NCBI RefSeq assembly: GCF_003286085.1
Contig: NW_020825706.1
Span: forward strand, 2,976,001 to 3,040,000
Direction: 5' to 3'
Source: Drosophila persimilis
Lineage: Eukaryota > Arthropoda > Insecta > Diptera > Drosophilidae
Length of the DNA: 64,000 nt
Shown: one piece after another, positions 12,061 to 25,900 of the stretch
How positions within the stretch are numbered: position 1 is the first letter of the stretch
Layout of the letters: every line of letters begins with the position of its first letter
Translations under genes and position numbers: made by a program
The notes under the pieces: model-generated
Told to the model about the DNA's origin: nothing
Database searches by the model: none
The model's input: only the letters and a program-made list of their open reading frames with translations

Positions 12061-12427
12061 TTTTTTTTTTGAATTTTTTTAGTTTTATTTTATGCAAAAG
12101 CAATCCAAATCAAAACTAATAATTAAACAATAAGAATCCTAAATAAAAATTACTCATAAAAAATAAAAAATAATCATTATTCAATAAAAATCAAAAATAA
12201 TAATTATATTATTAATGTTTTGATCAAAAAAAAAAATATTTATTCAATAAAAATCAAGAATAATAATTATACAATAAAATTGAAAAATAATAATTATTCA
12301 ATAAAAATCAAGAATAATAATTCTACAATAAAAATCAAGAATAATAATTATTCAATAAAAATCAAGAATAATAATTATAATAATAATTAATCAATAAAAA
12401 TCAAGAGTAATAATTATACAATAAAAA
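12061..12427. repeat. AT-rich minisatellite, left half
   Basis: Degenerate tandem units of roughly 25-30 bp are built from AATAAAAATCAAGAATAATAATTAT. They are the internal array of the minus-strand DINE-1-like element, and the same unit resumes after the nested insertion. Confidence 0.8.
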
Positions 12428-13538
12428 CGAGGGGGAACGTTGTGAGTTGCTGCGGACACCGCAACTCTACAGTTATACCCGATACTAAGTCAGTATGGCT
12501 CTCCTCCGGCAGACGCCGCTAATATTAAACGACACGACAAAGAATGCGTGCGAGAGAGACAGAAAATCAGTCTGAGCGTGACGTCGGGCGCTGCGTAGCC
12601 AATGCAAATTGATTTGTTCCTTTTGGCTACAAAAATTATCTGATCTGATCCAAATTCAGCAACCGGATAGATATAGTCATTCTCTATGATTCTGCGTTTT
12701 TAGTTTTCTCGAATCTGCAATATTGTGGATGCAACAGATTTTCGTCCTTTGTAGGCGCGGATGGGGGTGGGGCGAAATTCTGAGATATACGTTTTATAGT
12801 GACATCTTAAAGGAGTGTGTGTACCAAATTTGGTTACTTTAGCCTTAATAGTCTCTGAGATTTGTGGTTGCCTCAGATTTTCGTCCTTTGCGGGGGCGGA
12901 AGGGGGTGCGGCGAAATTTCGACACAAAACGGTCAAGGTCCGATATCACAGGAGTGTGGATACCAAATTTGGTTGCTCTAGCTCTTATGGGTTCTGAGAT
13001 CCTTGAACTCATATTTTGCAATTGGCAAAACCGACTATGAATCCTGTGTGTTAGAGTGAGACAGAGCGAGAAAGAGTGAAATTGTTTTCGTAATTCTGGC
13101 TGTAATAATTATACGATCTGGTTCAGATTTTGCACTCTAGAATATATAGTCATCTTCTACGATTCTGCGTTTTTAGTTTTCTCGTATCGTCGAAATTGTG
13201 GATGCCACAGATTTTCGCCCTTTGTGGGGGCGGAAGTGGGCGGGGCAAAGTTTTGAATAATTTTTGGAGCAGTGACATATCACAGAAGTCTGGATCCAAA
13301 ACATCGTTGCTCTAGCTCTTATAGTCTTTGAGCATTAGGCGCTGAAGGGGACGGACAGACGGACGGACGGACAGACGGACAGACGGACGGACGGACAGAC
13401 AGACATGGCTCAATCGACTCGGCTATTGATGCTGATCAAGAATATGGGGTCGGAAACGATTCCTTCTGGACGTTACACACATACACTTTTACCACAAATC
13501 TAATATACCCCAATACTCATTTTGAGTATCGGGTATAA
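12428..13538 (+). mobile_element. DINE-1/Helentron-like element, plus strand, nested inside another copy
   Basis: It starts CGAGGGGGAACGTTGTGAG and ends at GAGTATCGGGTATAA, the same two ends as the copies at 39278 and 59304. Near its start are a GAGTTG..CGG/CCG..CAACTC stem-loop and a TTATACCCGATACT motif that recurs inverted at the far end (subterminal inverted repeats). Three internal modules follow, each built on ATTTTCGYCCTTTG-GGGGCGGAAG and GTGTGGATACCAAATTTGGTT-type blocks, then a GGACAGACGGAC run. Both flanks are the same minisatellite, showing insertion into the array. Confidence 0.85.
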
Positions 13539-13726
13539 TAATAATTATGATAGTAATATATAATAGTATAGTAATATAATAATAATTATGATAGTAATTA
13601 TTATTATATATATATAGTAAATAATAATTATAATAATAATTATTCAATAAAAATCAAAAATAATAATTATTCAATAAAAATCAAGAATAATAATTATAAT
13701 AATAATTATACAATAAAAATCAAGAA
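13539..13726. repeat. AT-rich minisatellite, right half
   Basis: This is the continuation of the array at 12061-12427, with the same CAATAAAAATCAAGAATAAT unit, preceded by a TATAGTAATA-rich stretch at 13545-13620. Confidence 0.75.
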
Positions 13727-13910
13727 ATCAGTCGCTACGCAGCGCACGACGATATGCTCAGACTGATTTTCCGTCTCTTTCGCACGCACTCTTTGTCGTG
13801 TCGTGCAATGTTAGCTCCGTCTGGTGGAGGAGAGCCAAACTGACTAAGTATCGGGTATTAATTTAGAGTTGCGGTCGCCGCAGCAATTCACAACGTTCCC
13901 CCTCGTTTTA

Positions 13911-16900
13911 TATTTGGTTTGCACATACGAATGTAATCTGTTTCATGAGACTATACAGTTTTGCTTTTTATATCCATTAATTGAGTTTATTACTGGACTT
14001 CTTGGTAGTCCTGGCCAATTAACTTAAGCCTCAACATATTCATTCAGCTATTCATTTTGCCTTTGTGTTTCTGCTGCATAAATAATTCATTATTTTGCCA
14101 AAGGAGTTTCGTTTATCGTCAGCAAACAAGCCACACCTACCTGTGTACATGCCCATGTACATGTGCATGTGCCCACTCCGTTGGCCGGCGAAAAAAAAGG
14201 TAATATTAACAGCTTTATCAATCGCAGAAGACCCCAAAACTAAGCCAGCGGGCAGCAGTGAAGGTCCAGACATGGAGGAAGGTGCGTCCGATTCGGTTTC
14301 CGATTTCGATTTGGATTTCGAGCTGCATGCAAAAGTTTTGCCAGTGAAATAAATAATGGAAACAAAGGGCGCATAAATATTTGAAGATCGCCCAAATAAG
14401 CAACGTATAAAGCAACGAAAGTAGGTGGGAAACAAGTGAATTGAAAATTATTTCCAATTCGTTTGCTTTTCTCATTATAATTGAGGCGGCGCAAAAGTTG
14501 CATCTTGTTTCTTGCATCTTGGGTTCGGTTCAGTCTCCTTCTCCTCCATCTGTGTCTGTTTTCCCCCCTGGGCATCGGAGGCTGCTCTTGTTTCTACTTC
14601 TGCCCCTGCCACGGACCCTGTCGTTGGGTCTCAAGATTTAACACACAGATTTTGCTGCAGTTTGTTGCGCTTTTTAATGAACATGACTTGACTTGAATCG
14701 GTTGCCAACGGCGTACACACATAGGGTCAGATATCGGTTACATAATAATCTTGCCTTGCAGAATTGGCAGGTGAAGGCACTGGACTCCTCTGGAGCAGAT
14801 GCCTTGGATGATTTGTCAGTAGTTTCCCCAAAAGATGGGTTTTGATTTGCTTACATAATAATTTATTTATTTCTTTGTACAATTTCCTAAAGTTGGATAC
14901 CTCTATAAAATATTTTTTGTTTATAAAATATATATATCTGGGCCTGACTTCCTTCCTTTCATATTTATTTAGACGTAACCAAATGCGAAATGAAACCGAA
15001 AAATGGGGAACAATTTAATTTCAGTTTCATTTTGCGCAAGAAAATGCAAATCAAATTTTCACTTCTCTTTGTTTACAATTTTCATTTCATTTTTCCTAGA
15101 ACCGTTGCGTCCTCATCCGAGTGGTTGGTGCCGAAGGGCGGAGGAGTAGTACGTTTAAAAAAGGACTGCAGCCCTTTGATAAGCAGATTATACGCTTTTC
15201 AGCATTTTCATACTTATTTTTCCTCGTTTCCCTGCGTCCTGGGTTCGTTCTGGCGTAGAATGTTTTGGGGCTTTTCCTTTCGTCTCCGAGTATTGTTCTA
15301 TTGACATTTGTGGCATATTGTTTTCAACTGAGATTATTATCAAGGAAACGATTTGCATCCAATCAAATTTCATAAATTTAAATGATTTCAACTTAAGAGA
15401 TGGGAATACACGTGAGATGTCACAATCTAAGCTGTCCATAAGAAGATTTTCTTTCCTGTTCTGTCGCTTCCGTTTAAAGTAAACTTTTCTTCAATGTCCA
15501 CAAAATTTTGTCTGATGTCTGCCCATCCGATGGCTGCCCATCTGATGGCTGCCGATCCATTTGTCTTGCTTTGTCCGCAAACATTAAGGAAACAGAATGC
15601 CCATAAGCTGACGAGGACGAGGGAGAGCGCGCCACGCCACGCAACAGCCGGCAGCTTGTCAACCATGCCCATGGCGCCCACAAACCATTCCACGTCAGGA
15701 TAATTAAGAAATTTTTCAGTTCCCATTTTGGGATGGCCGCCACACTTCCCCTCCTTCCTAGTTCCTTTTTCCACTGTTGGCCCCTGATGGGGCGACCTTC
15801 CTTATCGAAGTAAATGGAAATTGATTGAATTCCATTAGGCCAGGGTAGGAAACGAACTCTGGCCTTTCAAATTAGGCAAAAACTAATGAGCTATGCACAT
15901 GACCATACCGCCATACCACCGCCTCCTGTCGAGACATTAAAAGCTGTCCAGCTTCCTCCGACTATCATTTGCCGGGGAGAGAAATATATGATCGCAAGGG
16001 GAGACGAGAACTTACTTACTCCCGTCCTCTGAGGAGTGCATTGAGCCATCAAGTGATTGAGAAGGAAGTTCTGGGAATTCTGGGGGATGGGCTGGTCTAT
16101 TACTGGTCTGGTAATGGAAACGCATTACAGAGTTCACTCTTTCGTAATACATAATTAATTGAGAATCGATTTCCAAGCTTCCACAGATTTTCAATGAAAT
16201 ATTTAAAATTTTTTGATATGAATAAAGATGGAATTATGTATATAGCTTCAACGGTTATGATCAGGAGATGGTCTGTATCAATTCTCTCAGGTGCAAATAC
16301 CTTAAAAATTCACAAAGGATTGTATGCCGATCCCTAAATCACTATATATGCACCCATATTTTCGACTATGATAAAGTGGATTCGAGGACCTCAGGAAAGG
16401 CAGCATAATTCGCACGCACGGAACCGTGACAGGATTGTCAGTTGGTCCGTCAGCTAAATCAGTGCAACGCATGCGTGCCACATTCATCATCGTCAGTGGC
16501 ACACACTCACTCAACATATTGTTGCAACATATTTTACGTGAGGGGTTACCGTTAGGGCTCCACTGCCAATGCCACTGCCCCTTCCCCTCAGCCCAATTGC
16601 TCCTGCTTGCGTGGAGATTTTTTCAATTTTTAGCGAAAATTACATCATCACTTATGCTGAATGAGATTTTCTCTTGTCCTGATCCTGCTCCTGGTCCTGA
16701 CTCGGTGAATTATTAAAAAATTTCTTTGTCAACAAATCACTTTGTTCAGGGGAGTTTGTGTTCTGCGATGGGGGGACGGGGGAGCTCTGCACTAAATAAG
16801 GCATGGGTCATACCCACATACACCACTCACTCACATGCGATTTACATTAGCTGGAAAAAAATTTCAAAACGTCGCAAAGAAATTTGTTAACGTTGGAGGG

Positions 16901-19900
16901 TTGGTTTTTGCCTCGTCTCTGAGGGGCACGTGGTCCTCCTCCGCCTCCTTCCTGATGATGTATGACGGCAAAGGTGGAAAATCGTTTCGAGACATAATTT
17001 TGTTTGCCCGACACCTACAACAGCCACATAAATCTACCAGATCTTTAATTCTGGCGGCTTTAAGGCTACACAACAGACCCTTCGCCTAATTTTTGGGTCC
17101 AGGCGCCTGCGGCAGTCGTTGACAAATTCAATAATTTTGCCCATTACAAAAGGATATTCCGCTATGTGGCTACGTGGTGCGGTGTGGCTTGTTTTTGTCT
17201 GACGACAACCCAGCAAAATTGATTGACGCTGATTTGTGTGTGTGGGGCGGAGAAGGAATCCCTGGATAAATTTAATTTCAACCAAAGAAAAATTGTACGA
17301 AATCGACACCTGCCGTGGCGCCAGAAAGTAATCAAAATAAAATATGGATTTTTCTCTTTGTTCCACGCCCTTGCCGCGGGGCGGGAATCCTCCTTCGAGT
17401 CTTGTGCGTGTGGAGTCTACCAATCTGCAATTTGTCTTGGCTCTGATGTGCGGAGCGAGTGTGTCTAAGTGTCTGTGGATGTGGCTGTGGATGTGCGAGT
17501 GTGGGGCTTCTTCTAAGCCGCTCAGCAAACAAGCGGAAGTTGCCCCACGAAGCGTTAATACTTGCAAATTTGTGATAAGACTTAGACTCAAGTTGGGCTC
17601 CCACCCACCCACACCCCATCCCCATTCCATCTTCTCTGGGAGATAATGCACGAAAGCGGGTTTTTCGTGGAGTGCGTGTTGTGGAAGGGGGGGGTGTGTG
17701 GTTAAGTCCTCCTTAGAAGTGCTTACTAAAGGCCAGGATAGGTTTAGCCAAAAGGGGTAACAAAGAGATGGGTTTTCGCTTATTATTATCCTCTATTTTC
17801 CTGTGTATCTGTATTCCCCCTACTATCCATTATTGATCAGCAGAAACTATACTTGGTAATACTCGAACTTTGGTCCACAAATAACCAAAAAACTTGCCAA
17901 GATAATCGCGAAAATAATTTGCCAAAAGTGGCAGGAGCAAAGCTAAGAGCCCACAACACTCGCAGTAGACCAAAAATTGCAGACACATTACCCCGCGCTT
18001 CCATTTCAATAATGTGGAACATTCGAGTGTGAAGGCAAACGTGCTCCGAAAACTATTCTGAGCGAAATAGTTTGCCAGCAGCACATCTGCTGGCATCTCT
18101 CTCTACTTCTCTCTCTATCTCTGGCAGGCAGGAGAAAGGCCAAAAATTCGTATTATTGAACGGCAATAAATTTGACTAGAAAACAGGAAGTGAATGTGCT
18201 GGGGAAATGGGTTTGGGATTGGGATTGGGTTTGGGTTTGGGGATTGGGAAAAACAAAAACCAACTTTTTGGGCAAAAATAGGGAAAAGTTTTAATTACCC
18301 ATAAAGATGTTCGTACACGAAACAAAAACTACTCGAACAGGGAAAACCAGGACGAAAGGCGAAATCATGGAAGGGCAATGGCAATGGCAATGGGCTATGG
18401 CAAATGATTCGGTCTCGGTTCGGTGGAGGAGACGGAAACAGTCCAAGGCGGAAGGAGCCCGGCGAGAGCCTCTTGCCTCGCCCCCTCATAAAGATCATAA
18501 CGCATTAAATTGGCCCACAAATTGGACTTCTCTCTTGGCCCTGTGCTTGGCCAATTTTTCAGAAATCAATGGCCAATAAGTAGGCAACGCCAAAATCGTT
18601 TTCTGGTCAGTCATTCTTTGTGTGCTGGAACCCGAACGAGAGCCTTCTGGTGCTGTTGTTGCTGTTGTTGTTGAGTAATCGCAATTTGGCGCCGTTTACC
18701 AGTTACCGACTGCGCAAATGCTCAACAGCCCCACACTCACTCGCCGCCTCCTTTGCGCTGTCATCCATGGCCATGTCCACGTCCACGCCCTCGAGATATC
18801 TTTGGCCTGGCTGTTGTGTGTCTCGGGCTTTGAGAAGTTAAGAATTCAATTGACCACAAAATCAAGATTATTGTACGAGCACAAGAACTGAAGTGTGGCC
18901 AGGACAAGGAAAAGCCACTTGGCTGAATGAAGGGGCTTCAGTGCCTGCTGTAGTCCTGGCTGGTATTTTGAAGTTAAGCCATGGCGAGAGTCGGAAGCGC
19001 CTTTAGCTATCGGACTGGCCACTGGACCGACTGTCTTTACGGACTTAAGAAGTGGTCATTGAAACTCGTCAACTTTCCTCTTGCTGGGGCAGCGGATGCG
19101 GGCGATGAGCTGGAAAGTGTCGGATAAATTCGATTTCCCCTGCAGCAATGGACTTATTAAACTGTCAAGATGGACTCATTAAGTGTCGCTCCTGGGAGCT
19201 CCTCTAAGCGACGAGAAAGAGTTGGAAATAGAGCCGAGGCCAATCTGTGTAGTTTAATTTTCCTTCTAATGATGTCTGAGAATTCCCATGCTAATAAATA
19301 TCTATTTACACTTTCAATCATATTTCATTTTACTGCTTGTTCAACTGCCGACAATATTCTGTGTGGCACCACTCAATTAGCCTGCTAACGTCACGACCAG
19401 ACCATCAAGCAGAGCACACTTTACCACGCCAAAGACCAGGCCAGTCCAGGCCAGAGCAGATCAGATCAGTGTCCCAGTCCCTGTCCATCCAGACACAGCG
19501 CACCCAATTCGGCGCTGTCCATGTCCATGTCCATGTCCAGTTTTTGTTAATTGAATGCAAACAAAACTCAGCGGAAATGTTGCTCAAACACGCCAGGCGA
19601 CACGACAGGAAGGAGGGGATGAGGGATGGGAATGCCAACCCCAAAATATTATTTATGCTTCCACATATATTGACCATTCATTTCTGGGCTTTTAACGCCT
19701 GGAAAACAGTTTGGTTTATTTTGGTTTGGGTGCGCCGGGGCGACCGACAATATTTATTAACTCGTGACCGGCTAGTGGGGCTAAGCATTTAACATTCGCC
19801 GGCCGCTGATTGTCGGTGTCGCCTTGCACGGAAATTAGTGAAATTGTATCGCCCTCGACGCTGTCATCCTTGTGGTTGTAACTTAATTAAGCCCACGCCA

Positions 19901-22900
19901 AATTGGGCAGGGCCAGCAGCCAAGGCAATTGACACAGTGACACCCAGGGTTTCAGGACACAAGGCCTCCCCATGCAGAAGCCAGAATGTTAACATAACTC
20001 ATCGTTTCTTATGCAAGCTATGGGTATAGGGTATGCAGGGGTATGAGGGACTTACTCGACCGCCAAAACTCTAATCCGAGTTCAAACTTAAGTTTATTTC
20101 AAATATTCGTTAGGGTAAAAATATTAAGACTTTTCTTCATTTCAAAGCGCATTAGCCATTCGGCTTTACCAACACCCAAATTTCCCTTGTTTGTCGTTAA
20201 TTTTTTGTGGTGGTCTGGTTCTTTTGCCCTTTCATGTTGAGGCAGCATAATTTTCAGGCATTTAGCCTGGGCCAGCCCGGAAGCATTTGGCTTAAATGTC
20301 TGGTCATTTGTTAATAGGTTCGTGTGCCACAGCCACGGCCACAGCCCCAGCCACAAGGCAACACTTGACGGAAATGACCAAGAAATGAGCCTCCGTTTGC
20401 TTGGACACACAGAAAAATGTCACGACTTTCACCTGGCGGGGGGTTAACCTCTACCTGGGGTGTGTTCGGGCTCGGATGTGTGTGCTGCTTCGTTGACTTG
20501 GCCAGAAATTAGCACAACATTAAATAACACGATTTTGTCGCTGTGATAACCAGGCTTTATGCTTAATGCTGTCTTGCTCTGGACATGAGTTATGATCCTG
20601 TAATAACCGGGGGCTGGGGTGCCACCCCATGAATATTTTATGTGACTTGGACTACGTTTTAATGGGCTGAGTATGTGAATTATGTCTTAGTCTGTTTTAG
20701 TTTTAGTGTGGGCCTAATTAGGTCAATGCTTTTTGTAGGTATTAGAGAAGGGTGTCCTTTACTTCCAAGATGCGGAGACACTGTGATCGTACCAATAGAT
20801 GTCAGAGCTTTCGAGTCCCAATCCATTTTGGTCATTCATTTAGCTCGAAACTAGCTCAACAGATGGATTCCTCTGACACCCCTTTTCATCAGCCGCTTTT
20901 CCAGTGCATTGCATAAAAGTTTTCCTCAATTAGCCAGAGACTTGTCCGCCCACTCATTTGGTAATTTTTTTTGGCCTAGCGAAACTTTTCTTCTTCTGGT
21001 AGAGTTCTTCTTCCAAATGGTAGACATTTGTTTCCACATCCACCATGGTCCTCGAGTCGGTTAGTCACTCCGTCAGTCAGTTTGTGGGGGAACAGGGCAT
21101 GGGTATAGGGAGCAGCATCGGCATCAGCATCGGCCCTGCGGTCGTTCATTTCATGGCCTGGATCATCAATAACTCATGCCAAGCCAATTTGTATACTTTG
21201 GACAGTTTTGTGTTCGGTTGTTCGGCATTCTCTTGACTTTTGGCCAGCCATCGGAGCAATTCCAGAGGAGAGCGATTCGAGCAATGAGCATGGGACCGAG
21301 TAGAGCAGAGCAGAGACGGAGACAGAGACTAGGCTCAGAGAGCCGAGACTGAAGCCACATTTCAAAAACAGTTTCCAAGGCATAAATCACTTAAATGCTT
21401 CAGGAGCCAAAGAGCCGGGAGGAGGAGGAACCGGCGGAACAGTTCGATTTGCCAGCTTCAAAAGTTTTCCTTTTCCCTGTTCCCCCTGTTGCCCTTTGTT
21501 GCTGTCTTCATTTGGAATTTTTTTGCCTATTTTCTCCTGCTCCGATGGTCGCTGGTGCTCTACTGTTGGTTCTTTTTATCATAGGGTAAATTGATTTTTT
21601 GTTTTGCTTTTGCCAGAAATAACGATAAATTGAGCAGATGTCACCAAGAGGGAGCGAAGAGAGAGAGAACCGATAGGCGAAACTCCCGAATTGAGTTGAG
21701 TTATAGTTGGAGTTGATGTGTGGCTTTCAGTTACCTGAACTCTGGATTGGAGTGGTCTTTCCTTGGCATATCGTCGCCTAATTTGTGGAAAATTGAGATT
21801 TATGGCCCTGTACTAGCTCTTTAAGTTTCTTACGAAATTTAAGTCTACCCGAAAAGGATTACCCCAGTGGGAGGTGTGAGGTGGGGGATGTGGCTCTCTT
21901 TTAATTATGATTAATGACCGGCTAATGACTGTTCTCGCCCTTCGATGGCATATCAATGTCACACATCAGCGACTCCTCCGCAGCTCGAAAAAGTTGCAAA
22001 TTTATTGAAATTCTCTGTAAAGCAGAAACCAATCAATAATCGATACATCCCATACCAACCCATAAATACATATATTTAAATCCTAACATATTGCTGCTTA
22101 AAAAAAGGAATGCAAACATAACGACAATTTCACGCTACAAATGTTTCGATTAAAAATTTCTCGTTTCCTTTCTTTTATTTTTTGCAAATGTCGTTTTGGG
22201 GTTGCCAATAAACCACACCCCTGCCATTCCAGTCCGATCCGCCCAGCTCATACGAGTGTGTAACGGAGAAAACAAAATACGGCGGAGAGTGAAGCATAAA
22301 GAAGAGTCAGAAGGAATGAATCCCCGGCAGCCACTCGCCGGACTCTATTTGATATTTGCTGAAGCACGACAATGAATAATAACTACTCGTACATGGAATG
22401 CATATGGTAGAAAAAAAGCAAAAAAGGAGCAGGACCAAGCTGGGACAACCCTGAAAGGATTGGCAGGGGTCTAGGGTTGCAATTTAAAATGTTCCTCTGT
22501 TGACGATATTTTTTGTATGTGGTTGATGGCGGATCGAAGATGGGGTGGAAAATTTATTGCTATTTGGTTTAAGAATAATTACAAAAAATCATATAAAGAA
22601 TGCAGGATAGATAGTGGGATGATTCGGCTCCAAATCAATATATCTATCTATATCCCTAACCTTTGTAAACTATCCATGTCCTCCCACTCGACCCTTATCT
22701 GCAAGAGCAATTACTTGAAGCGACCTGCACAGAAATTGCAACACAACTTTTCCAAATAATTCATATTGGCGACAAAACTCTATCTGTCTCTCTGTCCCAC
22801 CGATCTACAGGAGTTTTCCTTCTCTGTTCTGGTGTTTCAGTATTTATTTGCCATTTGCCAGAGACTTGTTTCATATTTATCAAAGTCTGTGGCAAATAAT

Positions 22901-25900
22901 TTTATTAACTTTGGCGCAAAACTTCAGCAATGAAACCAGCCTGATTTCGACTGCAGAGGGAGGGAGGAGGCGGCCAGACTGAGAACTGTTCGCGAAAAGT
23001 TGCAGTAGGTACAGTTTCGCTACCTTTGCTACTCCGTTCGGTCCAGGGACAACTTTCCAGCACTGGCGCGGGCTGGCAACTATCTGTAGCGCATATTTTA
23101 TTATTATCCCTTCGCACAAATAAATATACTTTTGCGCAAATTACAAAGGGCACAACTAACTGGTGACTTTAAGTTGGAAAAGGCATCTATTCTATATATA
23201 TGTCTGTTCCCTGTTCCCCGTTCCCCGTTCGCCTTTCGCTCCGTCCATTGCTGCTGCTGGGGCTGTGCGACAAAAAACTTTCGTCCAGATCTAATCAAAA
23301 ATTCACTTAAAAAGTTTGCACCACTCGCAGTATGAGGCTGAATGACTTCAAGTGCAACCTTCGCAGTCTTCGCTTCTTGTTTTTGTTGCGCTATGGGGCT
23401 TTGTTGCAGTTTCATTGTTGCACAGAAGGCCGAGGGTGCACAGCGTGTACTGATGCTAAAAGGACTTCCACAACCAGCACTTAATGAAATCTTCTAGTGC
23501 CAGGCCCTCTTTTTGAGGCAGTACTGAAGTTAACCAAAGGCAGAGATTGGCAGTCGGAAACACCTTATAAGGTGGGAGAGACGATGAACTTGTAGGGTTT
23601 TATTAAAGGGAATTTGAAATGAAATGGAAATGTTGGTGGCGGATCACTTGGAGAACTTTGGATTGTAGGGAAAGAAGGCCCCTGCAGAGTGGTGCTATCT
23701 CTACATAGTTCTTTATCCAGTATTAACCCTCTTTAAGGCGTAAAAAAAACAAGGACTCAATAAAGCTCACACCCAATCCTTAACCGCAACAACAATTCCA
23801 TTTTGATTACATCAAGTGGATGCCATCTTCCAATGGAAATTGCAGTACAATCCCCCACACAATGCGGAGCTCGAAAATCATTTAAAATCGTTGAAACTTG
23901 ACTGCCACATTGAGAGTGACATAAATGAAGTGTCAATTTTAATATCCCGAATCCCGAGTCCCGAATGCAAAAAATAAACCAGCAAATTGAGCAGCTGGAC
24001 GGGGCCAGACGGCGGGGCAGTCTCCTGGGCAACATGGGGCCCATAGCCCGACTCCCACCATCCGTCCTCCATTCGTTCAGGAACAAATTGCATAAAAAAT
24101 TTCGCGCACACTTAAAAAATGTTCAAGTGCAGTGCCAAAGTCGAAAGCAGGAAGGAAGGAAGGAGGCGGGAGGCGGGAGGAGCTGTCTGTCTGCGTTTCC
24201 CTCTCATTTTGGTCCTTTTTGCCTTTTTTAAATTTGCACAAAATTGCAAATAACTTGCAATCAAGGTGCCAGAAGAGGCAGGGGGGCAGCACGGGCCGGG
24301 GCAAGTAACTTTGGAGTCACAACAAAATGGCGATGTCTGAGTTGAGTTTCATTCTGCCGGTAAACGTCTGGGAATCAATTTAAGTTAACTCGAGTCTATT
24401 GTTTCAGCATCGCTTGCCGCGCTTTAAGCTCTTCCAGACTCCTCCCCATATACATATATCCCCTGCCCCTCCCCCATCCAGCCCTGGTCCGCAGCTTTTG
24501 TCGTCAGCTAAGGAATTTTTATGAGCTGCCGTCGCTGCTGTTGCAGCTGCCGTCCTCGTCGGCTTTCTGTCTCTTCTGTCGCACAAACTTTAGTCTCGAC
24601 TCCGCTTGTTAATATTTCACCTAGATTGATACTGGAAAAAATCTGAGGCACATGCGGAGAGGGAGCGCGAGGCATGCCGCCAAGTGGCTCGGTGGGTCCT
24701 GGGTCCACAAAGCAGCTAGGAATTTCATTATATGCCACCCGAAGCCAAAGGACAAAGACATGTTTTTAATAGTTTCGCATGTTTGGGCTGCCGGGTTTTT
24801 AGTTTTCTCTTCTCTTCTCCTTTTTTTTCCTGTTTGCTGTAGTTCCCCGCCTTTCGATTGTGCTCGGCTGCAGTCTGGGAAAAGTTTGCCAGATTTTTGG
24901 CCCGTGCATTTTGAATAGTTGCATTTTTAAGCAGTCCATGTAAAGAGCATAAATTCTGGGCCCTTGCATGGGTTAATCATGATTATCATAATCAAAAGGA
25001 GTGGCGGGAATTGTGAGTGCTGTGAAAATATTTGTACTTGAAAGCTAAAGGAGGATGAGGGATGAGGATAAGGGTTATCATATAGACGGCATTCTGTAGG
25101 AACTGAGATTGAACTGAACTCAGTTGGAACTGCTTCCAGTCGTCAGATTTCTTTCATCTCAATCACAAAACCTGTATCTCTCCATCTCTGTATCTCTGCA
25201 AAAGAAAAAAAGGGTCACTTTATTTATGAACCCTGTTTTCCAGGGCGTAACTCAACCGAAATCGAAACCTTGTTGCACATCTATTAAGAGCAAATGTCAA
25301 AATTAATTGGAACACGTACGGACTGGCGGCAGGGTTCGACTCTTGTTGTTAGCCATTTCTAACCCTTTGCCCCAGCTCCGGCCATGTGGCCTGTGCCGTT
25401 GTGCCACATTAACTTTCGTTTTCAGTTTTCGATTTGCTTTCTACCATTTCTTTCATTTTTCTAGGGCGTGGCTGGGCGTCTGGTATGTTTGGAGAGATTT
25501 TTGCAGAGTCATCGCATGATTACGTCCATTTTGGGGCAAGTAATCATGTTGTGCACACATACCAGCGCAACGTTGAGTAGGATCGGTGGCCGGTCCTTGA
25601 GCAGGCGGAGCAGCAGCCGGACACAATTATCGGCAAAAAGGCTTTCAATTTCACTTGGTTTGCTTCGAGTAAACAGCTTTGGAGCTCCTTTAACCACTCC
25701 CATGGCCGCTGGTACTGGGCTTCCCTTCGGTCGGCTTTCGGTGGCGCTCAAGTCAAGCATGCAACAACCGCAAGCGGCACGCAAACGCATCAAATCAATG
25801 AAAGTGCCCTGCTATCGCTACCAGTCTACCCGGCTCCGTCCTCCACTCTTTTGCACTTCATTGAATCGTCGACAACTGGCCAGCAAAACGGGACCAGGCC

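Larger units (their letters stand above)
11788..13910 (-). mobile_element. DINE-1/Helentron-like element, minus strand, interrupted by a nested copy
   Basis: The left part (11788-12058) carries the diagnostic end in reverse orientation: a TATACC-GATACTCAAAATGAG hairpin, then TTCTTGATCAGCATCAATAG and GTCTGTCTGTCC runs. The right part (13727-13910) is the reverse complement of the opposite end, ending CACAACGTTCCCCCTCGT. Between them lies an AT-rich minisatellite cut by a plus-strand copy at 12428-13538. The DINE-1/INE-1 assignment rests on this shared terminal block and on the CGACCCCATAAAGTAT and TCTTGATCAG words. The element is non-autonomous, with no coding capacity. Confidence 0.8.

Noticed and set aside
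13340..13410. GGACAGACGGAC tandem run considered as a separate satellite
   Set aside because: The same run lies at the same place in every DINE-1-like copy, so it is part of the element.
17034..17651. 205-codon open frame on the minus strand in desert 1
   Set aside because: The longest frame in the desert, but it has no signal peptide, domain, splice partner or promoter. Its residues reflect simple sequence (HIHSHIH from GTGGATGTGGCTGTGG on the other strand).
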